From: Microbacterium sp. BK668
GTDB lineage: Bacteria; Actinomycetota; Actinomycetes; Actinomycetales; Microbacteriaceae
DNA length: 64,000 nucleotides
Assembly: GCF_004362195.1 (NCBI RefSeq)
Contig: NZ_SNWG01000001.1
Location: 2,542,001 to 2,606,000, forward strand
Direction: 5' to 3'
In this document: positions 56,369 through 64,000 of the stretch, one piece after another
Numbering within the stretch: the stretch's first letter is position 1
Layout of the letters: every line of letters begins with the position of its first letter
Position numbers and translations under genes: made by a program
The notes under the pieces: model-generated
The model's database searches: none
What the model saw: only the letters and a program-made list of their open reading frames with translations
Told to the model about the DNA's origin: nothing

Positions 56369-58234
56369 ATGTCCCCGCGCGCCCTGAAGCCCCTCGAGCC
56401 GTCCGCCACGGCTCCCGAGGCGATCCGCAACTTCTGCATCATCGCCCACATCGACCATGGCAAGTCGACCCTCGCCGACCGCATGCTGCAGATCACCGGC
56501 GTCGTCGCGGAGCGCGACATGCGCGCCCAGTACCTGGACCGCATGGACATCGAGCGTGAGCGCGGCATCACGATCAAGAGCCAGGCCGTGCGCATGCCGT
56601 GGGGCGCCGTCGACCCCGCCACGGGCTCGGCGACCACGTTCGCGCTGAACATGATCGACACCCCCGGCCACGTCGACTTCACGTACGAGGTCTCACGCTC
56701 GCTCGCGGCATGCGAGGGCGCCATCCTCCTCGTCGACGCGGCACAGGGCATCGAGGCGCAGACGCTCGCGAACCTCTACCTCGCTCTCGAGAACGACCTG
56801 CACATCATCCCGGTCCTCAACAAGATCGACCTCCCCGCCGCCGACCCCGACCGGTTCGCGAAGGAGCTGGCGAACCTCATCGGCGGCGACCCGGACGACG
56901 TGCTGCGCGTGAGCGGCAAGACCGGGCAGGGTGTCGAGGAGCTGCTCGACCGGATCGTGCGCGACATCCCGAGCCCGAAGGGGAACGCGGACGCCCCGGC
57001 GCGCGCCATGATCTTCGACTCCGTCTACGACGCCTACCGCGGGGTCGTGACCTACGTCCGCATGGTCGACGGCAAGCTCGAGCCGCGCGAGCGCATCCAG
57101 ATGATGTCGACGAGGGCGACGCACGAGCTGCTCGAGATCGGGGTCTCGAGCCCGGAGCCGACCCCGACGAGGGGCCTCGGCGTCGGCGAGGTGGGCTACC
57201 TCATCACCGGCGTCAAGGACGTGCGCCAGTCGAAGGTGGGCGACACGATCACCAACCAGCGGAAGCCGGCGTCGGAGGCTCTCGCCGGCTACACCGACCC
57301 CAAGCCGATGGTCTTCTCCGGGATCTACCCGATCGACGGCAGCGACTACGCCGACCTCCGCGAAGCACTCGACAAGCTGAAGCTCTCGGACGCCTCGCTC
57401 CAATACGAGCCCGAGACGTCGGTGGCGCTCGGCTTCGGCTTCCGCTGCGGCTTCCTCGGCCTGCTCCACCTCGAGATCATCACCGAGCGCCTCTCGCGAG
57501 AGTTCGACCTCGACCTCATCACGACGGCGCCGAGCGTCATCTACGAGGTGCTCACCGACACGGGGGAGCACGTCACCGTGACCAACCCCAGCGAGTACCC
57601 GGACGGGCGCGTCGCCTCGGTGTCCGAGCCCGTCGTCAAGGCGGCGATCCTCCTGCCGAAGGACTACGTCGGCACTGTCATGGAGCTCTGCCAGGGCCGG
57701 CGCGGCCAGCTGCTGGGCATGGAGTACTTCAGCGAGGAGCGCGTGGAGCTGCGCTACAACATGCCGCTCGGCGAGATCGTGTTCGACTTCTTCGATCAGC
57801 TCAAGAGCCGCACCCAGGGCTACGCGAGTCTCGACTACGAGCCCGCAGGCTCGCAGGAAGCGGATCTCGTCAAGGTCGACATCCTGCTCCAGGGCGACAA
57901 GGTGGATGCCTTCAGCTCGATCGTCCACCGAGACAAGGCTTACGCCTACGGCACGATGATGACCGAGCGCCTGCGCAAGCTCATCCCGCGCCAGCAGTTC
58001 GAAGTGCCGATCCAGGCCGCCATCGGCGCGCGCATCATCGCGCGCGAGAACATCCGGGCCATGCGCAAGGACGTCCTCGCCAAGTGCTACGGCGGCGACA
58101 TCACGCGGAAGCGGAAGCTCCTCGAGAAGCAGAAGGAGGGCAAGAAGCGCATGAAGATGGTCGGCCGCGTCGAGGTCCCCCAGGAGGCGTTCATCGCCGC
58201 CCTCTCAGGGGATGTCGAGGGCAAGCAGAAGTAG
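56369..58234 (+). CDS. lepA: Elongation factor 4 (LepA)
   Basis: A 621-residue translational GTPase. G1 is AHIDHGKST (residues 26-34), G3 is DTPGHVDF, G4 is [10 protein letters not shown]. The LepA-specific C-terminal domain ends near [30 protein letters not shown], and the length is usual. An N-terminal extension of about 20 residues precedes the G domain. The promoter box TAGACT lies just upstream. The stop codon TAG is also the start of the -10 box for the next gene. Confidence 0.97.
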   Translation: MSPRALKPLEPSATAPEAIRNFCIIAHIDHGKSTLADRMLQITGVVAERDMRAQYLDRMDIERERGITIKSQAVRMPWGAVDPATGSATTFALNMIDTPGHVDFTYEVSRSLAACEGAILLVDAAQGIEAQTLANLYLALENDLHIIPVLNKIDLPAADPDRFAKELANLIGGDPDDVLRVSGKTGQGVEELLDRIVRDIPSPKGNADAPARAMIFDSVYDAYRGVVTYVRMVDGKLEPRERIQMMSTRATHELLEIGVSSPEPTPTRGLGVGEVGYLITGVKDVRQSKVGDTITNQRKPASEALAGYTDPKPMVFSGIYPIDGSDYADLREALDKLKLSDASLQYEPETSVALGFGFRCGFLGLLHLEIITERLSREFDLDLITTAPSVIYEVLTDTGEHVTVTNPSEYPDGRVASVSEPVVKAAILLPKDYVGTVMELCQGRRGQLLGMEYFSEERVELRYNMPLGEIVFDFFDQLKSRTQGYASLDYEPAGSQEADLVKVDILLQGDKVDAFSSIVHRDKAYAYGTMMTERLRKLIPRQQFEVPIQAAIGARIIARENIRAMRKDVLAKCYGGDITRKRKLLEKQKEGKKRMKMVGRVEVPQEAFIAALSGDVEGKQK

Positions 58235-58237
58235 CCT
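58232..58237 (+). promoter_or_regulatory. -10 box of DUF1990 gene, overlapping the lepA stop
   Basis: TAGCCT: its first three bases are the lepA stop codon. It ends seven bases before the ATG at 58245. Confidence 0.45.
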
Positions 58238-58244
58238 GGAACAC

Positions 58245-58895
58245 ATGCGCCGCGGAACGTTCAAGGACGAGACCGTCGACTACGCCGCCGTCGGGGCGAC
58301 GCAGGCGCCGGACCTCATGCAGTACCCGCCGGAGCGCAGCACTCCCGCCGAGGAGTCCTGGCGCCTGGGCAGCGGCGAGACGCGCTTCCGGTCGGCGAGC
58401 GAAGCACTGCTGTCGTGGGTGGCCCAGAAGGGCGCCGGTCTCACGGTCAAGGACGTTCGTCCGGCATCCGGTCCCATGTACTCGGGGGTCAGCTTCGACG
58501 CGGAGGGGAACCCCGTCGCGCCGAGCAGCAGCGAGGTCGAACAGCGCTTCGATGCCGACGGGACCCCCTTCGTCGCGGCCGGCACGACGATCGTCGTGGA
58601 GGGGCGGGTCCAGGGCTGCAACGCCGACGGCGAGCTGCGCGTCATCTTCGCGATCGAGGAGCCGCGCCGCGTCGGCTTCGCGCTCGGGACGGTCGGCGGA
58701 TCGGTGGTCAGCGGCGAGGAGTCGTTCATGATCGAGTGGCACGAGAACGACGAGGTGTGGTTCACCGTGCGCGCCTTCGACCGTCCGGTCTCGCTCCTGT
58801 ACCGGGTGCTGCCGGCGCTCGTGCGGCGCCGCCGTCGCGAGCTGTTCACGCGCTACCTGCGGGCCATCTCGCCGCTGTACGCGACCCCCGCCTGA
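58245..58895 (+). CDS. DUF1990 family protein
   Basis: A 216-residue protein of the DUF1990 family, seen in actinobacteria and plants. Recognisable parts are YAAVGATQAPDL at the N-terminus, AAGTTIVVEGRVQG, and the late GGSVVSGEESFMIEWHENDEVWFTVRAFDRP. Function unknown. The preceding -10-like TAGCCT suggests an independent leaderless transcript besides read-through from lepA. It shares one base with hemW. Confidence 0.85.
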   Translation: MRRGTFKDETVDYAAVGATQAPDLMQYPPERSTPAEESWRLGSGETRFRSASEALLSWVAQKGAGLTVKDVRPASGPMYSGVSFDAEGNPVAPSSSEVEQRFDADGTPFVAAGTTIVVEGRVQGCNADGELRVIFAIEEPRRVGFALGTVGGSVVSGEESFMIEWHENDEVWFTVRAFDRPVSLLYRVLPALVRRRRRELFTRYLRAISPLYATPA

Positions 58896-60112
58896 TGGGC
58901 TCGGCCCTTCCGATCGGCGAGGCCGCTCCCGCGGACGGAGCGCTCCCCGCCGAGGTCCGCGCGGATCCCGACACGCCGTTCGGGGTCTACCTGCACGTGC
59001 CCTTCTGCCGCGTGCGCTGCGGCTATTGCGACTTCAACACCTACACCTCCGGCGAGCTGCGCGGCGCGCGGCAGGACGAGTACGCCGACACCCTCCTGCA
59101 GGAGGTGGCGCTCGCCGAGCGCGTGCTCGCGGATTCCGGCCCGCTCCGGCCCGCCGCGACCGTGTTCTTCGGCGGCGGGACGCCGACCCTCCTGCCGCCC
59201 GGCGATCTCGGGCGCATGCTCGACGGCGTGCGCTCCGCGTTCGGCATCCAGCCGGACGCGGAGGTGACGGTCGAGGCGAATCCCGACACGGTCACCGACT
59301 CGGTCGCGGCCGAGCTCGCGGCATCCGGCGTCACGCGCCTGTCGATCGGCATGCAGTCCTCGGTCCCGCATGTCCTCCGCGCGCTCGACCGGACCCACGA
59401 CCCCCTCAACGTCGCATCCGCCGTCGCCGCTGCGCGCGCGAGCGAGCTGGACGTGAGCCTGGACCTCATCTACGGCGCCCCGGGCGAGTCCCTCGTCGAC
59501 TGGCGGCGATCGCTCGAGACGGCGATCGCCCTCGAGCCCGACCACGTCTCGGCGTACGCGCTCATCATCGAGGACGGGACCAAGCTCGCCCGCCAGATCC
59601 GTCGCGGCGAGGTGCCGGCCCCGGACGACGACCTGCAGGCCGACATGTACGAGCTCGCGGACGAGCTTCTGGCCGCAGGGGGCTACGACTGGTACGAGGT
59701 CTCCAACTGGTCCACGCATGCGCGGCACCGTTCCCGCCACAACCTCGCGTACTGGCAGGGTCACGACTGGTGGGGCTTCGGCCCCGGGGCCCACAGTCAT
59801 GTCGGCGGCGTCCGGTTCTGGAACGTGAAGCACCCGGCTGCCTACGCGCAGCGACTCGCGCTCGGCGAGTCTCCCGCGGCAGGACGGGAGCGACCGGATG
59901 CCGCGGCCCGCGCCCTCGAGAGCGTGCTGCTGCGCACCCGCATCCGGGAGGGCATGCCGATCGCCGACCTTCTCGGCGAGGGCCGTCATGCGGTCGCGAC
60001 CCTCATCGCCGACGGGCTCATCGAAGGCCCCGCCGCGCTCCGCGGGCGGATCGTCCTCACCCGGCGCGGGCGGCTTCTCGCCGACGCCGTCGTGCGCGCG
60101 CTGACCGACTGA
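58895..60112 (+). CDS. hemW: Radical SAM heme chaperone HemW
   Basis: A 405-residue radical SAM protein formerly confused with HemN. The cluster motif is C-x3-C-x2-C (Cys38, Cys42, Cys45 in PFCRVRCGYCDFNTYT), where the phenylalanine after the last cysteine marks HemW rather than HemN. FFGGGTPTLL, VEANPDTV, RLSIGMQS, SLDLIYGAPGES and the C-terminal HemN_C region follow. It delivers heme to acceptor proteins. Its ATG shares one base with the DUF1990 stop. Confidence 0.94.
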   Translation: MGSALPIGEAAPADGALPAEVRADPDTPFGVYLHVPFCRVRCGYCDFNTYTSGELRGARQDEYADTLLQEVALAERVLADSGPLRPAATVFFGGGTPTLLPPGDLGRMLDGVRSAFGIQPDAEVTVEANPDTVTDSVAAELAASGVTRLSIGMQSSVPHVLRALDRTHDPLNVASAVAAARASELDVSLDLIYGAPGESLVDWRRSLETAIALEPDHVSAYALIIEDGTKLARQIRRGEVPAPDDDLQADMYELADELLAAGGYDWYEVSNWSTHARHRSRHNLAYWQGHDWWGFGPGAHSHVGGVRFWNVKHPAAYAQRLALGESPAAGRERPDAAARALESVLLRTRIREGMPIADLLGEGRHAVATLIADGLIEGPAALRGRIVLTRRGRLLADAVVRALTD

Positions 60113-60156
60113 TCCGGCCGGGGCGCGGCATCCCGGTCCGCCCCGTTCGAATCGGA

Positions 60157-60162
60157 TAGAAT
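60157..60162 (+). promoter_or_regulatory. -10 box of the hrcA-dnaJ operon
   Basis: TAGAAT ending on the first base of the CIRCE operator, so HrcA binding would block the promoter. Confidence 0.65.
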
Positions 60163-60188
60163 TGGCACTCCGATCTGGAGAGTGCCAG
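60162..60188 (+). promoter_or_regulatory. CIRCE operator (HrcA binding site)
   Basis: TTGGCACTC - nine bases - GAGTGCCAG. It matches the CIRCE consensus (TTAGCACTC-N9-GAGTGCTAA) at 16 of 18 positions, with the two changes compensatory (G/C in place of A/T). It overlaps the -10 box upstream of hrcA. Confidence 0.9.
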
Positions 60189-60217
60189 CCAAGGCGATTC
60201 GGCGTGAGGAGGGCGGG

Positions 60218-61258
60218 ATGGTCACGGACCGTGGACTCCAGGTGCTGCGGGCCATCGTGCAGGACTATGTCGACACGCACGAGCCCGTCGGCAGCAAGTC
60301 GATCGTCGAGCGGCACTCGTTCGGCGTCTCGGCGGCGACCATCCGCAACGACATGGCTCTGCTCGAGGACGAAGAGCTCATCACCGCGCCGCACACGTCG
60401 TCGGGACGCGTCCCCACCGACAAGGGCTATCGCGTCTTCGTCGACCATCTCGCAGAGCTCCGCCCGCTGACCCCGGCGCAGCGCCACGCCATCGCGTCCT
60501 TCCTCGACGGGCCCGGGGACCTCGACGATCTGCTCGTGCGCACGGTCCGAGCGCTCACGCAGCTGACGGGGCAGGTCGCGATCGTGCAGTACCCCTCGTT
60601 CGCGCAGGCCAGCGTCTCGCATGTCGAGCTCGTTCCCCTCGAAGGCGGTCGGCTCATCGTGATCCTGGTGACCGACACGGGACGGGTCTCGCAGCGGCTC
60701 GTCTTCGTCCGCGCGGAACTCGGCGACGACGTCATGACCCGCGCCCGGGTCACCGTCGGCGACCTCATCGTCGGCCGGCACGTCCGGGAGGGGTCTCAGC
60801 GCGTCGAGGAGTACCTGACGGCCGCGCAGGACGGCGCGACCACCCGCGACGAGGCGATCCTCGCGATCGTTCGGCACGTCGCCGACGAGCTCGAGGAGTT
60901 CCGCCAGGACCGCCTCGTCCTCGCCGGCGCAGCTAACCTCGCGCGCCGCGAGGCGGACTTCCGGGGCAGCATCTACCCCCTCCTCGAAGCCATCGAGGAG
61001 CAGGTGACCCTCCTCCGGCTCATGAGCGAGATGGTGGCCGACAGCCACGGCCTCGCGACCAGCATCGGCCGCGAGAACGAGGCGTTCGGGCTGGCCGAGG
61101 CATCCGTCCTCGCCAGTGACTACGACGCGACCGGAGCGCGGGCCCGGGTGGGCCTCCTGGGCCCGACGCGCATGGACTATCCGAGCAACCTGGCGACGGT
61201 GCGGGCGGTGGCCCGCTACCTGAGCCGCATGCTCGACGACGACGAGAACGCCCGCTGA
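60218..61258 (+). CDS. hrcA: Heat-inducible transcription repressor HrcA
   Basis: A 346-residue repressor of class I heat-shock genes. The N-terminal winged helix (RGLQVLRAIVQDYVDTHEPVGSKSIVERH, FGVSAATIRNDMALLEDEELITAPHTSSGRVPT) is diagnostic; a GAF-like domain and a C-terminal dimerisation region (LGPTRMDYPSNLATVRAVARYL) follow. The start ATG has GAGGAGGG upstream. The CIRCE operator 30 bp upstream shows autoregulation. It is followed by dnaJ as in most actinobacteria. Confidence 0.97.
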   Translation: MVTDRGLQVLRAIVQDYVDTHEPVGSKSIVERHSFGVSAATIRNDMALLEDEELITAPHTSSGRVPTDKGYRVFVDHLAELRPLTPAQRHAIASFLDGPGDLDDLLVRTVRALTQLTGQVAIVQYPSFAQASVSHVELVPLEGGRLIVILVTDTGRVSQRLVFVRAELGDDVMTRARVTVGDLIVGRHVREGSQRVEEYLTAAQDGATTRDEAILAIVRHVADELEEFRQDRLVLAGAANLARREADFRGSIYPLLEAIEEQVTLLRLMSEMVADSHGLATSIGRENEAFGLAEASVLASDYDATGARARVGLLGPTRMDYPSNLATVRAVARYLSRMLDDDENAR

Positions 61259-61309
61259 GGCGCGGCGGAACCAGACGATCCCGTGCACGGCGCGGGCAGG
61301 AAGGCGACT

Positions 61310-62425
61310 GTGGCTGACCACTACGAGGTCCTCGGCGTCTCGCGGGACGCGACGCCGGACGAGATCAAGAAGGCGTACCGCAGGCTCGCGCGCGAGCTGC
61401 ACCCGGATGTCAACCCCGGCGAGGAGGCCTCGGAGCGCTTCAAGCTCGTGACCCACGCCTACGACGTGCTGAGCGATCCCGATCAGCGCGCGCGCTACGA
61501 CATGGGAGGCGGCGATTCGCCGTTCGGCGGTGGCGGCGCGAACTTCGGCGGCTTCAGCGACATCTTCGAGACGTTCTTCGGAGCCGCCGCCGGCGGGCGG
61601 CAGGGGCGTCCGCGCTCGCGCCGGGAGCGGGGTCAGGACGCTCTCGTCCGGGTGACGCTGGAGCTGAAGGACGTCGTCTTCGGGGTGCACCGCGACCTCG
61701 ACGTCGACACGGCCGTCCTGTGCGAGACCTGCCAGGGCTCGTGCTGCCAGCCCGGCACGTCGCCCGTCACGTGCGACATCTGCCACGGCACGGGCCAGGT
61801 CCAGCGCCAGGTGCGCAGCCTCCTCGGCAACGTCGTCACGAGTCAGCCCTGCAACGTCTGCCAGGGCTACGGCACGACGATCCCGTACCCCTGCGCGACC
61901 TGCCAGGGCCAGGGCCGCGTGCGAGCGCGCCGTACCGTGTCGATCGACATCCCCGCCGGCGTCGAGACCGGCCTGCGCCTTCAGCTTCCGGGATCCGGCG
62001 AGGTCGGTCCCGCGGGCGGCCCCAACGGCGACCTCTACATCGAGGTCACGGTGCAGCCGCACGAGGTCTTCAGCCGCGAGGGCGACGACCTCCTCGCGAC
62101 GCTCGAGGTGTCGATGCCCGACGCGATCCTGGGTGCCACCACGACGATCGAGTCCCTCGACGGGCCGGTCGAGCTCGAGGTGCGACCCGGCATCCAGGCC
62201 GGCGACGTGCTCACGATCAAGGGCCGCGGCATCACCCCGCTGCGGGGGACTCAACGCGGGGACCTCCGCGTGGGCGTGCATGTCGTGACTCCCACGCGCC
62301 TCGACCACAAGGAGCGCAAGCTCATCGAGGACTTCGCCCGCCACTCCAAGGCTCCTGCTCCGCGCCTCTCCGAGTTCCACCAGGGTCTGTTCGCCAAGCT
62401 GCGCGATCGGTTCCGGAACGGCTGA
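61310..62425 (+). CDS. dnaJ: Chaperone protein DnaJ (DnaJ2 type)
   Basis: A 371-residue co-chaperone of DnaK. The J domain carries HPD at residues 31-33, then a G/F region ([13 protein letters not shown]), the cysteine-rich zinc domain and the C-terminal substrate-binding domains. Of four CxxCxGxG motifs the first reads CETCQGSC, with a cysteine where the last glycine is usual; the others ([24 protein letters not shown]) are standard. GTG start; AGGAAGG upstream. Second gene of the CIRCE operon. Confidence 0.96.
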   Translation: MADHYEVLGVSRDATPDEIKKAYRRLARELHPDVNPGEEASERFKLVTHAYDVLSDPDQRARYDMGGGDSPFGGGGANFGGFSDIFETFFGAAAGGRQGRPRSRRERGQDALVRVTLELKDVVFGVHRDLDVDTAVLCETCQGSCCQPGTSPVTCDICHGTGQVQRQVRSLLGNVVTSQPCNVCQGYGTTIPYPCATCQGQGRVRARRTVSIDIPAGVETGLRLQLPGSGEVGPAGGPNGDLYIEVTVQPHEVFSREGDDLLATLEVSMPDAILGATTTIESLDGPVELEVRPGIQAGDVLTIKGRGITPLRGTQRGDLRVGVHVVTPTRLDHKERKLIEDFARHSKAPAPRLSEFHQGLFAKLRDRFRNG

Positions 62426-62428
62426 CGG

Positions 62429-63166
62429 ATGCCGCTGCACTTCCTCCTCGAAGGCTCCGGGACCGCCCGACCGGGCGAGGCGGTGACGCTGCAGGGCCCG
62501 GAGGCCCACCACGCCGCCGTCGTCCGGCGGGTGCGGGCGGGCGAGGAGGTGACGGTCGGCGACGGCCGGGGCGCGTGGCTCACCGGCACGTGCGAGGCGG
62601 TCTCGCCGAAGGAGGTCGTGGTCCGGATCACGGGGCGCGACCAGATTCCCGCGGCCGTCCCGCGTCTCGTGCTGGTGCAGGCCCTGGCGAAGGGCGACCG
62701 CGACGAGCTCGCGGTGCAGGCCGCGACGGAGCTCGGTGTCGACGAGATCGTGCCGTGGCAGGCCGCGCGCAGCGTGTCGCGATGGGATGCGGCCAAGGCG
62801 GCGAAGGGCACGGCCCGGTGGGCGAGCATCGCGCGTGAGGCCGCCAAGCAGGCGCATCGCGCGTGGCTGCCCGACGTCGCCGGCCTCGCGACCACGAGCG
62901 ACCTCGCCCGGCGGGCCGCGGCATCCACCCTCCTCGTCCTCGAGCCGACCGCGACTCAGCCCCTCTCCGGCGCCTCCCTCGACGACGCGGACGGCCGCGA
63001 CATCGTGCTCGTCGTCGGCCCCGAGGGCGGCATCGCGCCCGATGAGCTCGACCGCCTCGGCGCGGCGGGAGCGACCCTCGTGCGCCTCGGTGACACGGTG
63101 CTGCGCACGTCGACGGCGGGTCCGGCCGCGATCGCGGTCGTCAGCGCCACCCTGGGCCGCTGGTGA
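62429..63166 (+). CDS. rsmE: 16S rRNA (uracil(1498)-N(3))-methyltransferase
   Basis: A 245-residue SPOUT-fold methyltransferase acting on U1498 of 16S rRNA. The N-terminal PUA-like domain (LHFLLEGSGTARPGEAVTLQGPEAHHAAVVRRV) precedes the knotted SAM-binding domain with DIVLVVGPEGGIAPDELDRL and VRLGDTVLRTSTAGPAAIAV. It follows dnaJ by three bases, as in many actinobacteria, so it is probably part of the hrcA operon. Confidence 0.96.
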   Translation: MPLHFLLEGSGTARPGEAVTLQGPEAHHAAVVRRVRAGEEVTVGDGRGAWLTGTCEAVSPKEVVVRITGRDQIPAAVPRLVLVQALAKGDRDELAVQAATELGVDEIVPWQAARSVSRWDAAKAAKGTARWASIAREAAKQAHRAWLPDVAGLATTSDLARRAAASTLLVLEPTATQPLSGASLDDADGRDIVLVVGPEGGIAPDELDRLGAAGATLVRLGDTVLRTSTAGPAAIAVVSATLGRW

Positions 63167-63176
63167 GGCCCGCCGT

Positions 63177-63182
63177 TAGACT
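63177..63182 (+). promoter_or_regulatory. -10 box of HIT gene (leaderless type)
   Basis: TAGACT, six bases before the ATG at 63189; no -35 evident. Confidence 0.55.
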
Positions 63183-63188
63183 GACGGG

Positions 63189-63536
63189 ATGAGCGAACCG
63201 TCGATCTTCACGCGCATCCTGGAGGGCGAGGTCCCCTCGGAGATCATCGCGGAGACCGAGAACGCGTTCGCGATCCGCGACATCCACCCGCAGGCGCCCG
63301 TGCATCTGCTCGTGATCCCGAAGTCCGAGGAGTACCGCAACGTCGTCGAGCTCGCCGCCGGCGACCCTGAGCTGCTCGCCGAGCTGATCGGGCTGGCCAG
63401 CTCGCTCGCCACCGAACACGGCGGAGGCGACTTCCGCCTCGTGTTCAACACGGGGCCGAACGCCGGCCAGACCGTCTTCCACGTCCACGCCCACGTCCTT
63501 GCCGGAGAACTCGAGGAGAAGACACTCGGTGCCTGA
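63189..63536 (+). CDS. HIT family nucleotide hydrolase
   Basis: A 115-residue HINT-type histidine-triad protein that hydrolyses nucleoside phosphoramidates or related AMP conjugates. The triad is HVHAHV (His98, His100, His102); IFTRILEGEVPSEIIAETENAFAIRDIHPQAPVHLLVIPK is the classic N-terminus. The TAnnnT box six bases before the ATG and the lack of a ribosome binding site suggest a leaderless message. It overlaps phoH by eight bases. Confidence 0.95.
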   Translation: MSEPSIFTRILEGEVPSEIIAETENAFAIRDIHPQAPVHLLVIPKSEEYRNVVELAAGDPELLAELIGLASSLATEHGGGDFRLVFNTGPNAGQTVFHVHAHVLAGELEEKTLGA

Positions 63537-64000
63537 CGATACCCCCACGGTCGACCGCGTCTACGCGGACGGCGTCGCGATGGTGCAGCTGCTGGGGCCG
63601 CAGGATCGCCTCCTGCGCGTCGTGGAGAGGGAGCACCCCGGAGTCGACGTGCACGTGCGCGGCAACGAGATCACGCTGACGGGGGACGCCGACGCCGTCG
63701 CCGCCGCGCGGTCGCTGGTCGACGAGCTGCTCGCCATGACGAAGGCGGGCCATGAGCTCGGTCCCGTCGACGTCGCATCATCGAGCCGGATCCTCCAGAC
63801 CGAGGGCGGCCCCCGCCCGTCGGAGGTGCTCGGAGAGGCCATCCTGTCCTCCCGAGGCAAGGTGATCCGGCCGAAGACGCTCGGCCAGAAGGCGTACGTC
63901 GACGCGATCGACGAGAACACGATCGTGTTCGGCATCGGCCCCGCGGGAACCGGCAAGACGTACCTCGCGATGGCGAAGGCCGTGCAGGCGCTGCAGCGCA
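63529..64000 (+). CDS. phoH: PhoH family protein, 3' truncated by window end
   Basis: The first 157 residues of a PhoH-like ATPase. The N-terminal KH-like region (VQLLGPQDRLLRVVEREHPGVDVHVRGNEITLTGD) precedes the P-loop GIGPAGTGKT (about residues 136-144). In actinobacteria phoH, followed by ybeY, sits downstream of the hrcA-dnaJ-rsmE-HIT run. The role is thought to be in RNA metabolism or the phosphate-starvation response. GTG start inside the end of the HIT gene. Confidence 0.93.
   Translation, partial: MPDDTPTVDRVYADGVAMVQLLGPQDRLLRVVEREHPGVDVHVRGNEITLTGDADAVAAARSLVDELLAMTKAGHELGPVDVASSSRILQTEGGPRPSEVLGEAILSSRGKVIRPKTLGQKAYVDAIDENTIVFGIGPAGTGKTYLAMAKAVQALQR

Overview
The window is high-GC, gene-dense chromosomal DNA from an actinobacterium. 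The best fit is Microbacteriaceae, probably Microbacterium or a close relative. The evidence is the gene order valS / ileS-folC-DUF4233-ndk / rne-rplU-rpmA-obgE-proB-proA-nadD-rsfS / leuS-comEA-comEC-holA-rpsT / lepA-hemW-hrcA-dnaJ-rsmE-HIT-phoH, the DUF559 protein, the short ProB without a PUA domain, and the frequent GCATCC/GGATGC hexamer. Species was not determined.

Layout. 1-2046: a truncated ArsR-like regulator, a 65-residue protein and an MFS exporter in one coupled operon. 2098-4936 (minus): valS and a small downstream gene. 4937-6586: a DUF559 (Vsr-like) gene bracketed by two different intergenic tandem arrays. 6587-8559 (minus): an MHS transporter overlapping a pentapeptide-repeat gene. 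8655-14474: a T-box leader, then ileS, folC, DUF4233 and ndk. 14521-15123 (minus): a VKOR-family protein. 15426-25169: rne, the rplU-rpmA-obgE ribosome block, proB-proA, nadD, an acidic membrane protein and rsfS. 25737-25812: tRNA-Ala(GGC), with an IS481-family element inserted exactly behind its CCA end.

27130 to about 36350 is an accessory region. It holds an excisionase-like stub, two unrecognised proteins, two zinc alcohol/formaldehyde dehydrogenases with a partner protein, a TMEM175-type channel, a chimeric MFS/GIY-YIG gene, and a hydrolase-MerR pair. From 36358 on, typical chromosomal content resumes: a VOC protein, a sugar-dehydrogenase-like lipoprotein, a zinc metallopeptidase next to an AidB-like acyl-CoA dehydrogenase, a GH3 hydrolase, a glycosylase-like protein, SRAP, App1, DedA, pabB, leuS, the comEA-comEC-holA DNA-uptake/replication cluster, rpsT, lepA, hemW, the CIRCE-controlled hrcA-dnaJ operon, rsmE, a HIT protein and the start of phoH.

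Expression signals. Many genes have a TAnnnT box ending 6-7 nt before the start codon with no Shine-Dalgarno sequence, the arrangement expected of leaderless mRNAs. Others are coupled through ATGA/GTGA overlaps. Clear classical controls are the ileS T-box and the CIRCE operator at hrcA. I found no wholly new multi-gene system. The most unusual items are the chimeric gene at 33139-33891, the 36-bp hairpin array at 5100-5299 next to the DUF559 gene, the precise IS insertion behind tRNA-Ala, and the pervasive leaderless-promoter geometry.
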